Source of the DNA: Atherix ibis | Taxonomy: Eukaryota > Arthropoda > Insecta > Diptera > Athericidae | DNA length: 64,000 bases | Reading direction: 5' to 3' | Assembly: GCA_958298945.1 (NCBI GenBank) | Contig: OY282607.1 | Location: forward strand, 31,566,500-31,630,499 | In this document: positions 35,101-46,348 of the stretch, in pieces | How positions within the stretch are numbered: position 1 is the stretch's first letter | Layout of the letters: each line of letters opens with the position of its first letter | Made by a program: the position numbers and the translations under genes | Notes under the pieces: generated by a model | Database searches by the model: none | What the model was told of the DNA's origin: nothing | The model's input: only the letters and a program-made list of their open reading frames with translations

Positions 35101-37256
35101 AAAAATAACCTCTTCTTATAGCGCAAAACATGGGCTACAGCAGACTTTTGTAGATAATTTTTAAAGTTAAATAATCTATATTATATAATGGCAAATAATA
35201 TACTAAAAACTCATCATATTTTTAAATTATAAATATTTAATATTCATCAAATAGCAAAGCAATACTTTCAAAATTATAAAATGGATATTTATGACGAAAA
35301 AAACAAGCTTTTTTTAAAAGCTTAACTAATAAATTAAGATATTTTCCAAAAAAAAAAATAATTATGTACTTATTTCAAAGCTAAATATTATTATTAAAAA
35401 AATATTGACTGTTTAAAATTTTCAAAAAAAATTTAAAAAAATCCTATTCCATTTTATGAATTTCGAAATAAGGGAAAATTTCGTTAATCCCTTCAAATTT
35501 AGTAAAATTCTCAATTATTTTAAATACCCCAAAAACGGATATGTATAGTATATAAAGAGTATTTATAATAGTAGCTAGCTTTTAGCATATTAAAAGTCTT
35601 TATGAAAATGGGCCACAAAATTTCAGTATAAACGTAGAGTGCTTCAGTGAAATTAATAAAATTGTTTTTAATTTACCAAACACAAGTCATAAAATCTTTG
35701 GAAATCCTGTTGTTTTATTGCTTATGAGGGTAACATGCACAATCGCTAAATATAAGAATATGTATTCCTTATACAGTTAAAAGCTATATGTCGCGTTCTT
35801 CGATTAATCACCACCGTCAGAAGGCTTTAAAGATGTCATAGAAAGCAAATAATTACCCCCTGGTGTGCGCACGAAGGTAGTCAAGGCAAAGACAGACGGT
35901 GGTGATATTCGTTAAATTGGGAACTCTTTATATGATAAGAGCCACAATTCAAAACCTTCCATGAAAATATTCAGCCACAATGGAATTGAATTGTGCATGA
36001 GAGAACGATACTGAAAATAAGGGTGAAAATGCAAATGGAATTTTCTTGGCCAGATGCGAATATAATAAAATCGTAGTACTGTGTGGAGGGGAAGGGGGAT
36101 GGCAAAGAATTTCACTATTTTTAACATATTTGGGGACAATAACAAAAAATCAAGTTGTCCTACAGTCCTGTAGCTGTTAACATTAATTTGGAGTCGAGTA
36201 CTTTAGCCTCTCATACATTTTGTGGTAATAATTTAGTCACATTTTATCTACCTGGCCAAATAATTCCAAGATAAATAGCAGGTCTTCATAAACTTTAACA
36301 AAGTGTATACCAACTTGAGCAGACTTGAAAAAGGTGCCAACGGCAATCACCCATCAAGGACTACAAGATTTGATACATATTTAAATTGAGTTGAAAATTT
36401 AAGTAGCTGCCATAACAAAATATCATCGTCAAGTTGTCGTATCTACGATAATAATTTTGCATCAGTTTCGATTTAATTATATTTTATTTATTTGGCGTAC
36501 ACTTATTTGCATTTTATTGAGAGATATTTTTAAACATAATTTCAAATGTTCGGGGGTAAATAGCAATTTTGTAAAATCGATAGAATATCCTTACCCATTC
36601 TTATCCGTGGGGTGTTTTCTTTTTCAGTTGAATATAGTTCTTAGGATACAGTTCAAAGCGGAAAATGTTCAAAAGTTCCATCAACCAAGTCCGTAAAGAC
36701 ATCAATAAAGTTGTAATGAACTCATAATGACTTTGAGATATTTCCGATTTGGTTTTTAGCATAAAACTTCCCCATCCAACACTAGATGTACACATTTAAT
36801 ACAAAATTAATCAAAAATTATAAATTGCCTTCTGGTATATTTTTCTATTAAAACTTAAAACTCAAATTTATAGAAGTGAGATTCGAAAAGGATCAATATT
36901 TTATCAGGAAGGATAGAGGAGAATTGTACGTAACAGTTGAAAATTATGAAAAGATAAATTGGTACAAAGTTTTTAATTAAATTCTATTTTTTTTAATTAA
37001 TTTATTATATCTAAAAACTTCACACACAATTAAATTAATTAATTTCATTATAAATAATATAAATAATATTTTGTTCATATTTTTATTACAATTTAAAAAG
37101 AAAATCTCAAGAACTGGCTAATGATGTGCCGAATAAAAGTGAACGAACGAAAATGTGTTCACGTAACTTTTACTCTGCACTGTAAGTCATTTACTCTCAT
37201 ATCTCTTAATGGCAGGGAGATAACACAATAGACGAGAACGTTCAGGAATAAAACAA
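35101..37256. other. AT-rich spacer
   Basis: No gene recognised. A 77-codon minus-strand frame at 36145-35912 contains YRSLMHNSIPLWLNIF. This faintly recalls the RSFxxxSIRLWNxLP tail of some LINE proteins, but the support is too thin to call. Confidence 0.4.
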
Positions 37257-37730
37257 AAATCTTAACCTCAAATCATTGGTAAAAATCGAATGGCACAAGC
37301 CAGCCGATATGTTTAAGTCCTCAGCAACTTCTTTAACGGTGATTCGACGATTGACCAATACTATTTTCTCCACTTCATCAATGTTTTCGTCTGTTGTTGA
37401 CGTGCTCGGGCGTCCGGCACACATCTTCTCGGATTCACCATATGCCACAGTCAATATTCGGAATGCGTCCGCGCAATTAATTTGGTTTATCACACAAAAT
37501 TTTATACAGATTCTTTGATCCATTTTTTGGAATGGGCAAAAATCGAAAACGAACGAAAACACGTGCAAGTAAAGCAACTGTCAAAAATTAACTAAACATT
37601 CAAAATGGCTGAACTTGTCAGCATAAGCGAGAGACATGTGTACTAACATAACGCCACAAAAAAAAAAGAAATTCGAATATGCGTAACCCGCGGAAATTCA
37701 AATTTCGAGCTACTTTTTGAACAGACCTCG
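37257..37730 (-). pseudogene. mariner family A, 5' part only
   Basis: The right end carries the family ITR (GAGGTCTGTTCAAAAAGTAG) with TA at 37731-37732. The transposase starts MDQRICIKFCVINQINCADA. A deletion removes the region between VAYGES and EKMCAGRPST. The frame continues through TTDENIDEVEKIV and VKEVAEDLNIS, and stops matching after FTNDLRL near 37257. No catalytic motif remains. Confidence 0.85.
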
Positions 37731-38043
37731 TAGTTTTCCGTTGGTACCAATGCTAAGAGCTGCAACAAAGCTGGCAGATGTAGGGTGATCGTTACTGGTA
37801 ACAAAACTCTTTAAAAATTTATTTTGTTTTTCAAAATTTAATACATTTTTAGCAATGTATTCAGATTTATCTTCATTTGCCATTTCACTCACCACATCTT
37901 TATGTTTTGAAGAAAAGTGTCACTTAATATTGTAATGAGTTCTGCTGGCGATAATTATATCTGTACAAAAAGTACATATAAATTTGAAATAATCTCTTTT
38001 TTGCTGTTTGTTTGTTGATGGTAATTTTTTTTTGTAAATAATA

Positions 38044-39267
38044 TTGGGTTGTTCGGAAAGTAAAGTTTTTTCCCAACACAGGACTTAATTGTATTTTTTC
38101 ACAACCAACTTCATACTTAAGCCGCATAATCATGTGTATTTTGACAGCTGATATAGCAAGGCTTGCCTGTGAAAAAATACAATTGATTCTGCACAGTAGT
38201 TTTTGGGTTGATAGGGTTTTAAATATGGAAAGTGAAAAACAGCATTTTCGGCATATTTTACTTGTTTACTATAGAAAAGATAAAAATGCTGTTCAAGGAA
38301 GAAAAAAATTATCGCCAGTGCCATAACTGGTTTGCAAAATTTCGATCCGGAAATTTTGATTTCGAAGATGCACCACGTTCTGGAAGGCCAGTTGAAGCTG
38401 ATAAAGACACAATAAAGGCATTAATGGATGCAAACCGACGAATAACAACTCGTGAGATCGCTGAGAGATTAAATTGATCAAATACGACCGTTCATTATCA
38501 TTTGAAACGGTTAGGTTTTATCTCAAAGTTCGAATCTTCTTACGGAAAAAAATTTATGCCGTCGCATTGACGTTTGTAATTTGTTTTTCAAACGCCAAGA
38601 AAATGATCGATTTTTGAAGCGTATCAACTGGACGCGAAAAATGTTTTCTTTAATTATGGACGAGAATTAAGCGCAAAAGATCCTGGAGTAGAAAAGATAA
38701 ACCGGCTCAAAGCACTTCGAAAGTCAATATTCATCAAAAAAAGGTTATGCTATTTGTTTAGTGGGATTTTGAGCTCCTACCGAGCAACACAACGATCAAT
38801 TCTGAAATGTGCTGTCATCAGTTGGATAAATTGAATGATTTACTTTAAGAAAAATGCCAGAATTGGTCAATAGGAAAGGTATAGTGTTCCAACAGCATAA
38901 TGCGAAACCACATAAAAGTTTGACCACTCGGCAAAAGCTTTTAGAGCTTGTATGGGATATACTGCCATACCCACCATACTGTCCAGACCTAGCACATTTC
39001 GATTATCATTTGTTCCGGTCTTTACAAAATTTTTTAAACTTTAAAACGTTTAATTCAAATGAGGAGGTCAAAAATCATACTTGCATCAGTTTCTTGCCAG
39101 CAAAGAAGAAAAATTTTATGAGCGTGGAATCATGCTACTGCCAAAAAGATGGCAAAGGGTATTTGGATCAGACTGGACAATATTTAATTCAATAAAATAT
39201 TAATTCACTATAAGAAAATCGTCTTTAATTTTTATAAAAAATAACGAAATTACTTTCCGAACACCAA
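38044..39267 (+). mobile_element. cecropia-type mariner E1 with ITRs and TA duplication
   Basis: The element is 1,224 bp. The left end reads TTGGGTTGTTCGGAAAGTAA; the right end on the minus strand reads TTGGTGTTCGGAAAGTAATT. TA flanks both sides (38042-38043, 39268-39269). Confidence 0.9.
38225..39195 (+). pseudogene. cecropia-type mariner transposase pseudogene E1
   Basis: The ATG at 38225 starts MESEKQHFRHILL, and the frame breaks after KDKNAV. The next frame reads NWFAKFRSGNFDFEDAPRSG and ITTREIAERLN, then a TGA stop. This arrangement is that of Hsmar1/cecropia-like transposases. MDEN near 38657-38668 marks the first aspartate, followed by a stop. The middle block reads FQQHNAKPH, so the second aspartate is now histidine. 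The third, YCPDLAHFDYHLF, is kept at the correct 34-residue spacing. Several frameshifts lie between. No function remains. Confidence 0.88.
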
Positions 39268-39393
39268 TAATATTTATTTCACTAGGTAATAATTATTTAG
39301 CAGCGTAACTATAATTGCGTCACTATTATTGTACTACTGATCACGTACTATAACTATAACTGACACACAACTGACAGAACGACACGCGCGTTC

Positions 39394-39437
39394 GGACAAT
39401 GTCGCTGTATTTGTTCGGACAATGTCGCTGTATTCCG
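39394..39437 (+). repeat. two-copy 23-bp tandem repeat
   Basis: TTCGGACAATGTCGCTGTAT occurs twice in direct succession. It is GC-richer than its surroundings and lies about 60 bp upstream of the palindrome at 39497. Confidence 0.85.
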
Positions 39438-39496
39438 CCTGCTATCATTACTGCAACTTTGTAATCGAAATGGATCTTATATACATAAGCACTTAT

Positions 39497-39566
39497 GTTT
39501 ATGTTGTAATTGGGCTACTTATTTTTATTTAATTATAAAAATAAGTAGCCCAATTACAACATAAAC
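39497..39566. repeat. perfect palindrome, 32-bp arms, 6-base loop
   Basis: The left arm is 39497-39528, the loop TTAATT is 39529-39534 and the right arm is 39535-39566. The arms pair without a mismatch; the core reads GTAATTGGGCTACTTATTTT on the left. A perfect long palindrome in otherwise decayed DNA should be recent, or an assembly artefact. Confidence 0.92.
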
Positions 39567-39580
39567 CGAGTCCCTCGGGG

Positions 39581-39697
39581 ACTTGTCGGCATAAGTGAGA
39601 GACATGAGTATCAACATAACGCCACAAAAAAATCAAAAATCGAATATACGTAACCCGCGGAAATTCAAAATTCGCGATACTCTTTGAACAGACCTCG
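39581..39697 (-). mobile_element. mariner family A, 5' end fragment
   Basis: It carries the family ITR (ending at 39697, TA at 39698-39699) and the untranslated leader with GTCGGCATAAGTGAGAGACA. It breaks off 14 bp from the palindrome, before any coding sequence. Confidence 0.85.
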
Positions 39698-39699
39698 TA

Positions 39700-40578
39700 T
39701 ACTAAAATTATCATTAATTAAAATGGACAAATTCAAAATATCAATTCTGACAAGGCCAAGGGATACACCCTGTAAATATAAATAAATATTCACACTCTAG
39801 TCAAATAATATAAATAATAATAGTAGTTCATCTTCGTTTTTTGTGTAAACAATCTATTTTTTCGTTTAATATGGGAAACATTTTGACTTATTTACTCAAA
39901 ATACTAACAGATAATATTCATCACCATATTGGACGATTCTGATTTCAACAAAATCTACATACTAAAAAATAATTATCTAAATATAGTCAATCTCATTAAA
40001 AACGATATAATACGCTCATATCCCCATGCATGTATGTAACGTACGTGTAGATACGTTATTGGACAGATGGCATCACATGGCTTATAACGTGCCATGTCTA
40101 GAAAATGCCACCAGAGCCGTGTACGTAAGAGTTATATGACGAAATAAGACCTGTTATATATAAGAGCCTTTTCAAATAATCATAATAATATGAAGGCACA
40201 TGGTTTAAATAAAATTTAATTCTCATATTAATGAGAAATGTGAAATTTTGCGAATGACACGATTTTTTTTTTTGCTCTTTAAAACTAACAACGTGAAATT
40301 GTCTTTAAAAAAGATTTTAGAAAATGTGTCCTCGTACGAATGCTCTCGCAAATGAAAAGGATTTTTTTCATAAAAATTTAGCACATAAATAATAATTATT
40401 ATTTCTCTACTTCAAGTGTTTAATGTTATTTTTTTTTATAAATAACATTTTCAATAGAAGTGAAATAATTTTGTGAAAGGGTAAACTGGAATTTTATTTT
40501 GTATCTTGTTAAATAAATCATTTTTAGATATTTTCACAGGCATCAATTATACTATTTTTCATAATTCAAAAAAAGAAA
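39700..40578. other. AT-rich spacer
   Basis: No gene recognised. 40025-40150 is less AT-rich and non-repetitive but gives no coding signal. Confidence 0.5.
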
Positions 40579-40900
40579 ATGGATTCTTCCGTCAATTCAT
40601 ATCCCTCCCAATGTCATTTCCAAGTTGCAATTAACTCAGAATCCTCGGAAATATATCCTATTCCATTCGGAGTCTCACAAGATAGTATTCTTGGTCCCAT
40701 TTTATATAATATTTATACCCACGCCATCCTATTTGATCCTAATACTATCATTACTATTTATGCAAATGATACGGCCATATTTGCTACCCATCCTGATATA
40801 GCTTCCAACAATTTACAATCCCCTATACACAACCTTCAATCCTGGTTGAAGAGATGAAGAGTGAAGGGTAAATGAACAGAAGAGTGCTCACATTACTTTT
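40579..40900 (+). pseudogene. jockey-like reverse transcriptase fragment, part 1
   Basis: An open frame of 92 codons reads PFGVSQDSILGPILYNIYTH and TIYANDTAIFATHPD, then NLQSPIHNLQSWLKR. The first block is GVPQGSILGPILYNIY with two substitutions. The catalytic YADDTAI reads YANDTAI, so one aspartate is lost. The frame then breaks, but NEQKSAHITFTF follows, as expected after the WL block in jockey-like proteins. DNA similarity to 23310-23448 is high. Confidence 0.85.
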
Positions 40901-40939
40901 ACTTTTTGCCAAGGGACGTCTAATTTTAGGAAGAGTGAT

Positions 40940-41215
40940 TCCACCTCAGAAATTAGATTGGTTTCTTTGGTGGCGGTGTAGCACAAGTCATCACAAAAAT
41001 AACCCCTAAAAAATTATAATTGCAGCACCAGTCTCATTTGTGATAAATTACGGACCAATGATGCCTCTTCAGTAACACGTGATGAATGTAATTACTGTTC
41101 AGTAACTGCTCTTCGTTTTTCAGATACTCAAATAAGATAATTTTGCTTATTAACATAGTCGTCTAAGTAAAAATGAATTTCATCCGAGAAGATGATGATT
41201 TTCTAAAAAGAAAAC
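40940..41215 (-). pseudogene. GYVNKQN-type transposase fragment inside the jockey-like element
   Basis: Minus-strand frames read KIIIFSDEIHFYLDDYVNKQ, then HSSRVT, then GIIGP and FITNETGAA, then DDLCYTATKET. These match, in order, the SDEAHFxLxGYVNKQN, HPxRVTVWC, GGIIGPYFF and DGATCHTARET blocks of the family at 41813-42730. The stretch between the last two is deleted. Confidence 0.65.
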
Positions 41216-41349
41216 CACCTTCTACAAGGGATTTGAATTATTTTACAATAATACAATTTTTATAATAAATGGTAAACCTTCTACTATCAACATAACCTAG
41301 TTTAATACTATTTTTTTTAAATTTGGTAGAATTTATGAGTAGGTTATAT

Positions 41350-41424
41350 GATAAGTCAGTGATAAATGCAAGAAATGTCGCTGATATCAATACATCGGAG
41401 AAAATATATTGAGATTAAATCAAT
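41350..41424 (+). repeat. dispersed repeat X, copy 3
   Basis: The copy begins TGATAAGTCAGTGATAAATG and ends GAGATTAAATC. It is nearly the same as 23449-23524 and lies between two parts of the jockey-like remnant. Confidence 0.7.
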
Positions 41425-41439
41425 TAAATAAATTATAAA

Positions 41440-41707
41440 ATTACTATGCTCCCATTACTTTTACTCTTTATCAACGAAAACCTATCCTTAATAGCAACAT
41501 AATTCAGCAATATGATAAAGTACGTTATTGGGGATTTGATCTGGACAAGAGATTAATATGGAACCCACATACTAGACTAAAAAAACTTGAAGCCACTAAA
41601 TGTTACCTACAACTTCTTAGACAATTCCTATCGCGTTCAGGCCTTACAATCCAAGATCCTTCGTAAAATTGTTGTTCTCCCCTTTATGTTCGTAGCAACA
41701 TAATATA
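41440..41707 (+). pseudogene. jockey-like element, part 2
   Basis: Frames read HITFTLYQRKPIL, KVRYWGFDLDKRLIWNPHTR and LKKLEATKCYLQLL, the C-terminal region of a jockey-like reverse transcriptase (KVKYLGxxLDRRLTWxPHT). The sequence stops at 41707, where a transposon has inserted. Confidence 0.8.
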
Positions 41708-42938
41708 GGATGCGTTTTATATTCCAGCTCGAAGTTTTGTTTTTAATAACTTCTAAATGAAATACAATTTTTATAACTTATATTTTATTGATTGATTATG
41801 TGGTCTTTAGCATTATTTATGGCATATGATGTCGGTAAAATGCTTACCTCTGACCGCGGCGTAAACGCGATATCTTTTAAGTTTATTTTCCATAACAATA
41901 TCGCAGACTTCTTGTGTTATTTCAGCAATTTCGTTTCAAATGTTGTCCTTAAATGGTTTCCTTCAAGTATCCCAATACGAAGAAATTGGAAGGATTTAAA
42001 TCAGGAATTGTGGGGGCTAATGAATACCACCACTTTTTGACATTATTCGGCCAGGAAAAAATTCTCTCAAAATTTGCATCGTAGCAGGAGGTGTGTGTGA
42101 TGTGGCACCGTCTTTTTAGAACCACATGTTCTGTAGGCCTAATTGATCCAATTCGAGTAAAAGAAAGTCTTCCAATATGTCCCGATAGCGGTCACTATTA
42201 ACTGTTACAGCACTGCCTTCCGCATCCTCAAAAACATATTTCCCAATGATGCCGCCGGCTCAAATGCTGCACCATACAATAACTCTACGAGGGTGTAGTG
42301 GTCTTTAGTGTATCAGTTGAGGGTTTTTAGTGCCCCACTAGCGGCTATTCTGTTTATTAACAAAAACAGTCAAGTCGAAGTGTGCTTCGTCGCTCATAAT
42401 GATTTTTTGGAAAAAAATGCTGGTCGTCTATACCGAACTGTAAAACTCGAGCACTCCAGTATCGCCACCATTCATGGTCATATACCTGCAACTATTGTGT
42501 CAATTGAATTTTATACGGAGATTTTTTAACAAACATGATGGAGATATTCCCAATTCTTGTGCACGGCGTCGATGAGAGGTACCCGGACATTCAGCAACAC
42601 TCTGCCTCACTGCATCAATCTTTTCAGGTGTACGTTGGCTTAATTATCGCCCAGTCTGCGCTTTACCTCCTAGTGTACGCATATTTTCAAAATTATTCAG
42701 TACACACTGAATGGTTAACTTGCTCGGCATATGATTAACACCAAAAAAGTCATATAATTTTTTCCGCGTATTCACAATTGAACAATTATTTAAATAAAAT
42801 ATTTTGCAATGTTAAATACTCCATTATAAATTGTTATTGACGATCACTTTCTACGAATGTCAAACGCCAACAGACAAATGTCATTCAAAACAAAATGGCG
42901 GCCAAACTAAATCGATCTGGAACATAAAAACCACCCTG
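41708..42938 (-). mobile_element. Tc1/mariner-superfamily element, GYVNKQN type, nested in the jockey-like element
   Basis: The element is 1,231 bp. The right end on the minus strand reads CAGGGTGGTTTTTATGTTCC and the left end GGATGCGTTTTATATTCCAG, an imperfect ITR of about 28 bp. TA flanks both sides (41706-41707, 42939-42940). Jockey-like coding sequence resumes directly on the other side. Confidence 0.82.
41813..42730 (-). pseudogene. GYVNKQN-type transposase pseudogene, full length
   Basis: The ATG at 42730 starts MPSKLTIQCVLNNFENMRTL. Next come RTPEKIDAVRQSVAECPGTS and RRRAQELGIS, a helix-turn-helix. The first catalytic block is IIMSDEAHFDL with FVNKQN, followed by HPRRVIVWC and AGGIIGKYVFEDAEGSAVTV. 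The second block is KDGATSHT. The region of SCDLTPLDYFLW is present only as a frame-shifted PPQFLI..LPISSYWDT. The C-terminus reads RGKHFTDIICHK and ends in TAA at 41815-41813. I recognise the block order as that of an abundant insect family with DGATCHTA and CDLTPLD motifs. Several stops interrupt it. Confidence 0.78.
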
Positions 42939-43110
42939 TACATTGTGATCTAAATGTTCCCTGTGTTCAGGACCTATGTATTTCCTGCTATCAAAAATTT
43001 CACTACCATTTATTCTATCATCATAATCCACTTGTGAGAGAATTATCCTCTACTGAACTTCCCGTAAACACTCATTGGAGACTGAAGAGACAATGACCTA
43101 GAGATTTTCT
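42939..43110 (+). pseudogene. jockey-like element, part 3 (C-terminus)
   Basis: Frames read LNVPCVQDL, KFHYHLFYHHNPLVRELSS and WRLKRQ. These match the jockey-like ending (LGIPxVxDxI, HxNPLVRxL, RRLKRxxPxDL). Together with parts 1 and 2 this makes one element split by the transposon. Confidence 0.75.
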
Positions 43111-43229
43111 AGAGCAGTCTAACTTCCGCTAGTGGGAGAAACGCCGATAGGTGTTTACTCCAACTTCATGATGCACAAGCTTGTAAATTAAAATGTTATG
43201 TAAATCTAATTTTTTCTAGCCAGGATAAA

Positions 43230-44115
43230 ACTCTACACATCTATGAGAGAATTCGGCATTCCAGCAAAATTGATTAGACTGACTAGGGTGACTATGACTA
43301 GAGTGTGATAAGGACAACAAAGGCAGCCGAATCACTTTCAGAGCCATTTAACATCCAAAATAGTCACAGGCAAGGATACGCACTCTGGTACGTTCGTCCT
43401 CTTTAACCTGGAGTTGGAAAAAGCGATTGATGACTCAGGGATAAGCATGAGGAATAGCATCTTCATTACACATTCCCAGTTCTCCCCTGCACGGAATACA
43501 TTGACATTATGCGCCGATCGAAAAGAACTGTCCAAGAAACCTTCATCAAGATTGAGCTGCATATAAATGAAGGCAGAAGCATCGGCGTCGTCATAGAAGA
43601 TATTAGCTTCGAAATCATGGTAGAAGAACTCTGCACACGGCTGCTGATAGCCTACAGTGGCAATGACTACTTCAGTCAGTTTAAATTAATCCGCTCGAAA
43701 ATTCTGAACATTACATATGACCTTCTGCTATACAAGACACTAACTAGTCTTGCCCGTCCTCGTATATTCTACAGAAACTTGGGTCCTCATCAAAAACCAT
43801 CGCGAACTCATTGTGATAATTTTTCGGTCTGCTATATGAGGATGGACGATTTCGGACCCTATTTGACGATGAGATCCTGGAGCGTAAGCGTAACCACACG
43901 GTTGTGAATAAAATTCAGTTCAATAGGCCGTGGTAGGCTTAACACTTAATCTGTATGGATGAGGAAGATCTTTTCCGGAGAGTCTAAAATGGCTTCATTT
44001 ATGGTCCCAGTGGATGAGATAGGCTCAGACTTCAGTGAAACGCCAGCGTTATCCAGGATGCCAAAAACATGCTGGAAGACTGCGCTAGGACATCTGAAGT
44101 TATTTGATTCAGTAC
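43230..44115 (+). pseudogene. RTE-like retrotransposon remnant, copy 1
   Basis: Frames read REFGIPAKLIRLTRVTM, then FNLELEKAIDDSGI, then MRRSKRTVQETFIKIE, then FSQFKLIRSKILNITYDLLL with YKTLTSLARPRIFYRNLG, then DEILERKRNH and NRPW. These follow the order of RTE-like reverse transcriptases (KEFGIPxKLIRLxRMT, LFNxxLExxIRxxGI, LAYADDIDIxxRSxxxV, LYKTLIRPVLxYGSETWxL). The YADD block itself is scrambled by a frameshift near 43500. Many stops. Confidence 0.78.
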
Positions 44116-45635
44116 GTATACACTGGACTTCCGGTTGTCGCAAAATACAATAAATGATAATTTTTTTTTTTAATTCTCTAATCAAACAGAGAATAATTAC
44201 ATAATAAATAAATGATAATAAATAATTTCTAAAAATTCTAATTGAAATTTCTAACAACTTGTTTGGATTAAATTTTTATTCAACTCCTAATTGACATCTA
44301 CGAAATTATAAACATGAAGTTAGCTTCAATATTTAATATTTAAAAAAAAGAAAACTGTATAAATATTTAATAGAAATGTTCATTTTGTGGTAATCTTTCA
44401 TAATTACATATTAAATGGCATCATTAAGAATTCAAATGTGTAAATTTCCTATTCCTAATATGGGTCGGGTTCTTACCGCATTTATGATTATAGTTATAAT
44501 GACCATAAAAAAAAACCACAATATCTGGGATCAATTCAATTCCTTTTGGCATAAGAAAATATTCTCAAAATTTCAGCAAATTAAATTGTAATGAATTTTG
44601 TCAATATTACCCAAAATCCCTTGACTATTTTAATTTTGCTGACGGACAAGGGATAGGGTTTTGCTCATTTATGGGTTGTGAAATACGTTTAGCTATGCGT
44701 GGTTGAAAAGGGTTGAAATCCTAAAAGGACAAGTAAATATCAAATTTTGTTAACTGCTCTCTTTTAAATACATCTCAATAAACGTCCGTCGAAAGTGTAG
44801 TGCCAATAAGCTTGAGGAAAAATATGTCTTCACTTTAAGAATTCAACTACCGAAGAAAATATGAAATTACTTCATGCGATATTGAATTCTGCTGACTTGG
44901 CATTTTTCTGTTGTAAAAGTTGAACTTTGGAAGAGAGAATCCTTTTACCCTGCAGTGAAAGAATGTAGCTGTTAATATAATCGAACATCACAAACATGTA
45001 CCTGATCTTATGATGACCTGGGTTTTAATTAATTTTCCAACATTAACTATACTGAATCCAATAATAATAAGAAAATTCTTCGTTAGTTTTCGCTGACGTT
45101 GATATTAAGAGGGTCAGATTACTAGTAACTCCACCCCTCAAGCCATTTACTATTCAATCTTTAATCTATAATATATTAGAGAATCTTTAATCTTGAAAGG
45201 AAAGGAAATAAATCATCGTCCATTCAAAGCTTTACACATTACCGAACACCTCCGATTACAACCGACTTAATTAAATTGAAGAGAGAAAAAAATAATCAAT
45301 CACATTTTATGGTCAGGTACTTTCTTCAATTCGAATTGGAAAAATTCAATTTAATGATTTAATAAAATCCCTTCAATTTAATACATAAAATTTCGATAAT
45401 ATTTTATTAAAAATAAATTAACGTAATCAAATGGGCTCTTTTTAAAAAGTAAAATTAACAGTGACCTTAAACGGGATTTGGACATTATTTCAATAGATGA
45501 AGGCAAACAAAATCAATGCCTACTCCTACATGACAATCCTGAAATAGAGACTAAACCAAGTTCCAAACGCGATAATATTAAAAATTAACAGGGAAACTGA
45601 AGTCATTAGTCGATCTAATTAAGATTGGTCATGTT
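44116..45635. other. AT-rich spacer
   Basis: No gene or element recognised. Confidence 0.55.
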
Positions 45636-45725
45636 AATGTTAAGGGAGGTGTTTTCAGTGGGTTAGAGTCCCACACTAGTAGGAGTAGCAGGAATATCTC
45701 CTAGGGTCTTTTGAGATTTTCACCT
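45636..45725 (+). mobile_element. probable R1-type LINE 3' tail
   Basis: The segment reads TCAGTGGGTTAGAGTCCCAC, then AGGAGTAGCAGGAATATCTC and CTAGGGTCTTTTGAGATTTT, then CACCTACC and an A-rich run. The first part can fold (GTGGG with CCCAC). The layout resembles the 3' end of the LINE at 59225-59310, which has GTGAGG, TCCCACA, then CCTTTCGAAGG and CCCCCTGCACC. From memory, tails like this close insect R1-type LINEs. No coding remains upstream. Confidence 0.45.
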
Positions 45726-45859
45726 ACCTGTTTAAAAATTAAGAAAATAAAAACAAATAACAAAATTATTTTTTTCGTATTTTATCCAAAATATTTCCTG
45801 TATGATTTTGCTTTATTTTCAATTCATCTGAAAAAATAAAATCAATTAAAAATTATATT

Positions 45860-46348
45860 GTACATAATTTTAACCATTTTTATAATTTGAGTCTGTAAGT
45901 TCATATTGATAATAAATATTTTCTAAAATTAATACTTATTTATATTTTTAAAGTAACTAGTAAAAAATGATAAAAAAATTTATATTACAAAAATTCCTTA
46001 CGATTAAATCGTGAATCTGCAATATTATAAGTGGATTTGTAAATGTAATGAGAGTACTTTTTTCTGACTGATATTTTGCAACATCAATTTTCCATTAAAT
46101 CCCAAATATTTTAATAGAATTTTGTATGATTAATACCTGGCCTTAACAAGAAAATATAATTTTTATGCATATAACTTCATTCAACGATATTTGCACTTGT
46201 TTATACTCTGCAAAATTGGTCAAACTCTACAAAATTGATCTCAATTTCTGCTATAACTTAAGAATTTACCGGACAATTTTTTTTTGACTGGTATTTTGCT
46301 AAATCAATTTTCCATTATACTGGAAATGTTTTAATAGAATTTTGTATA
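45860..46348 (+). repeat. duplicated host segment, copy 1, left of mariner F
   Basis: This segment matches 49950-50216 outside the transposon, for example GAGTCTGTAAGTTCATATTG and ATATTATAAGTGGATTTGTA. Part of it is also repeated locally: CTGATATTTTGCAACATCAA near 46069 and CTGGTATTTTGCTAAATCAA near 46289, each followed by a TGATTAATACCTGGCC word. The local duplication unit is about 215-220 bp and includes part of the mariner end. Confidence 0.75.

Noticed and set aside
35912..36145. Possible LINE C-terminus (NSIPLWLNIF in a 77-codon minus frame)
   Set aside because: Only one loose motif, with no neighbouring blocks in the expected order and no supporting DNA similarity to other copies in the window.
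45640..45700. tRNA gene or tRNA-derived SINE, suggested by a GGTTAGAGTCC word similar to a B box
   Set aside because: No cloverleaf, anticodon stem or A box at the right spacing could be found. The layout fits a LINE 3' tail better.
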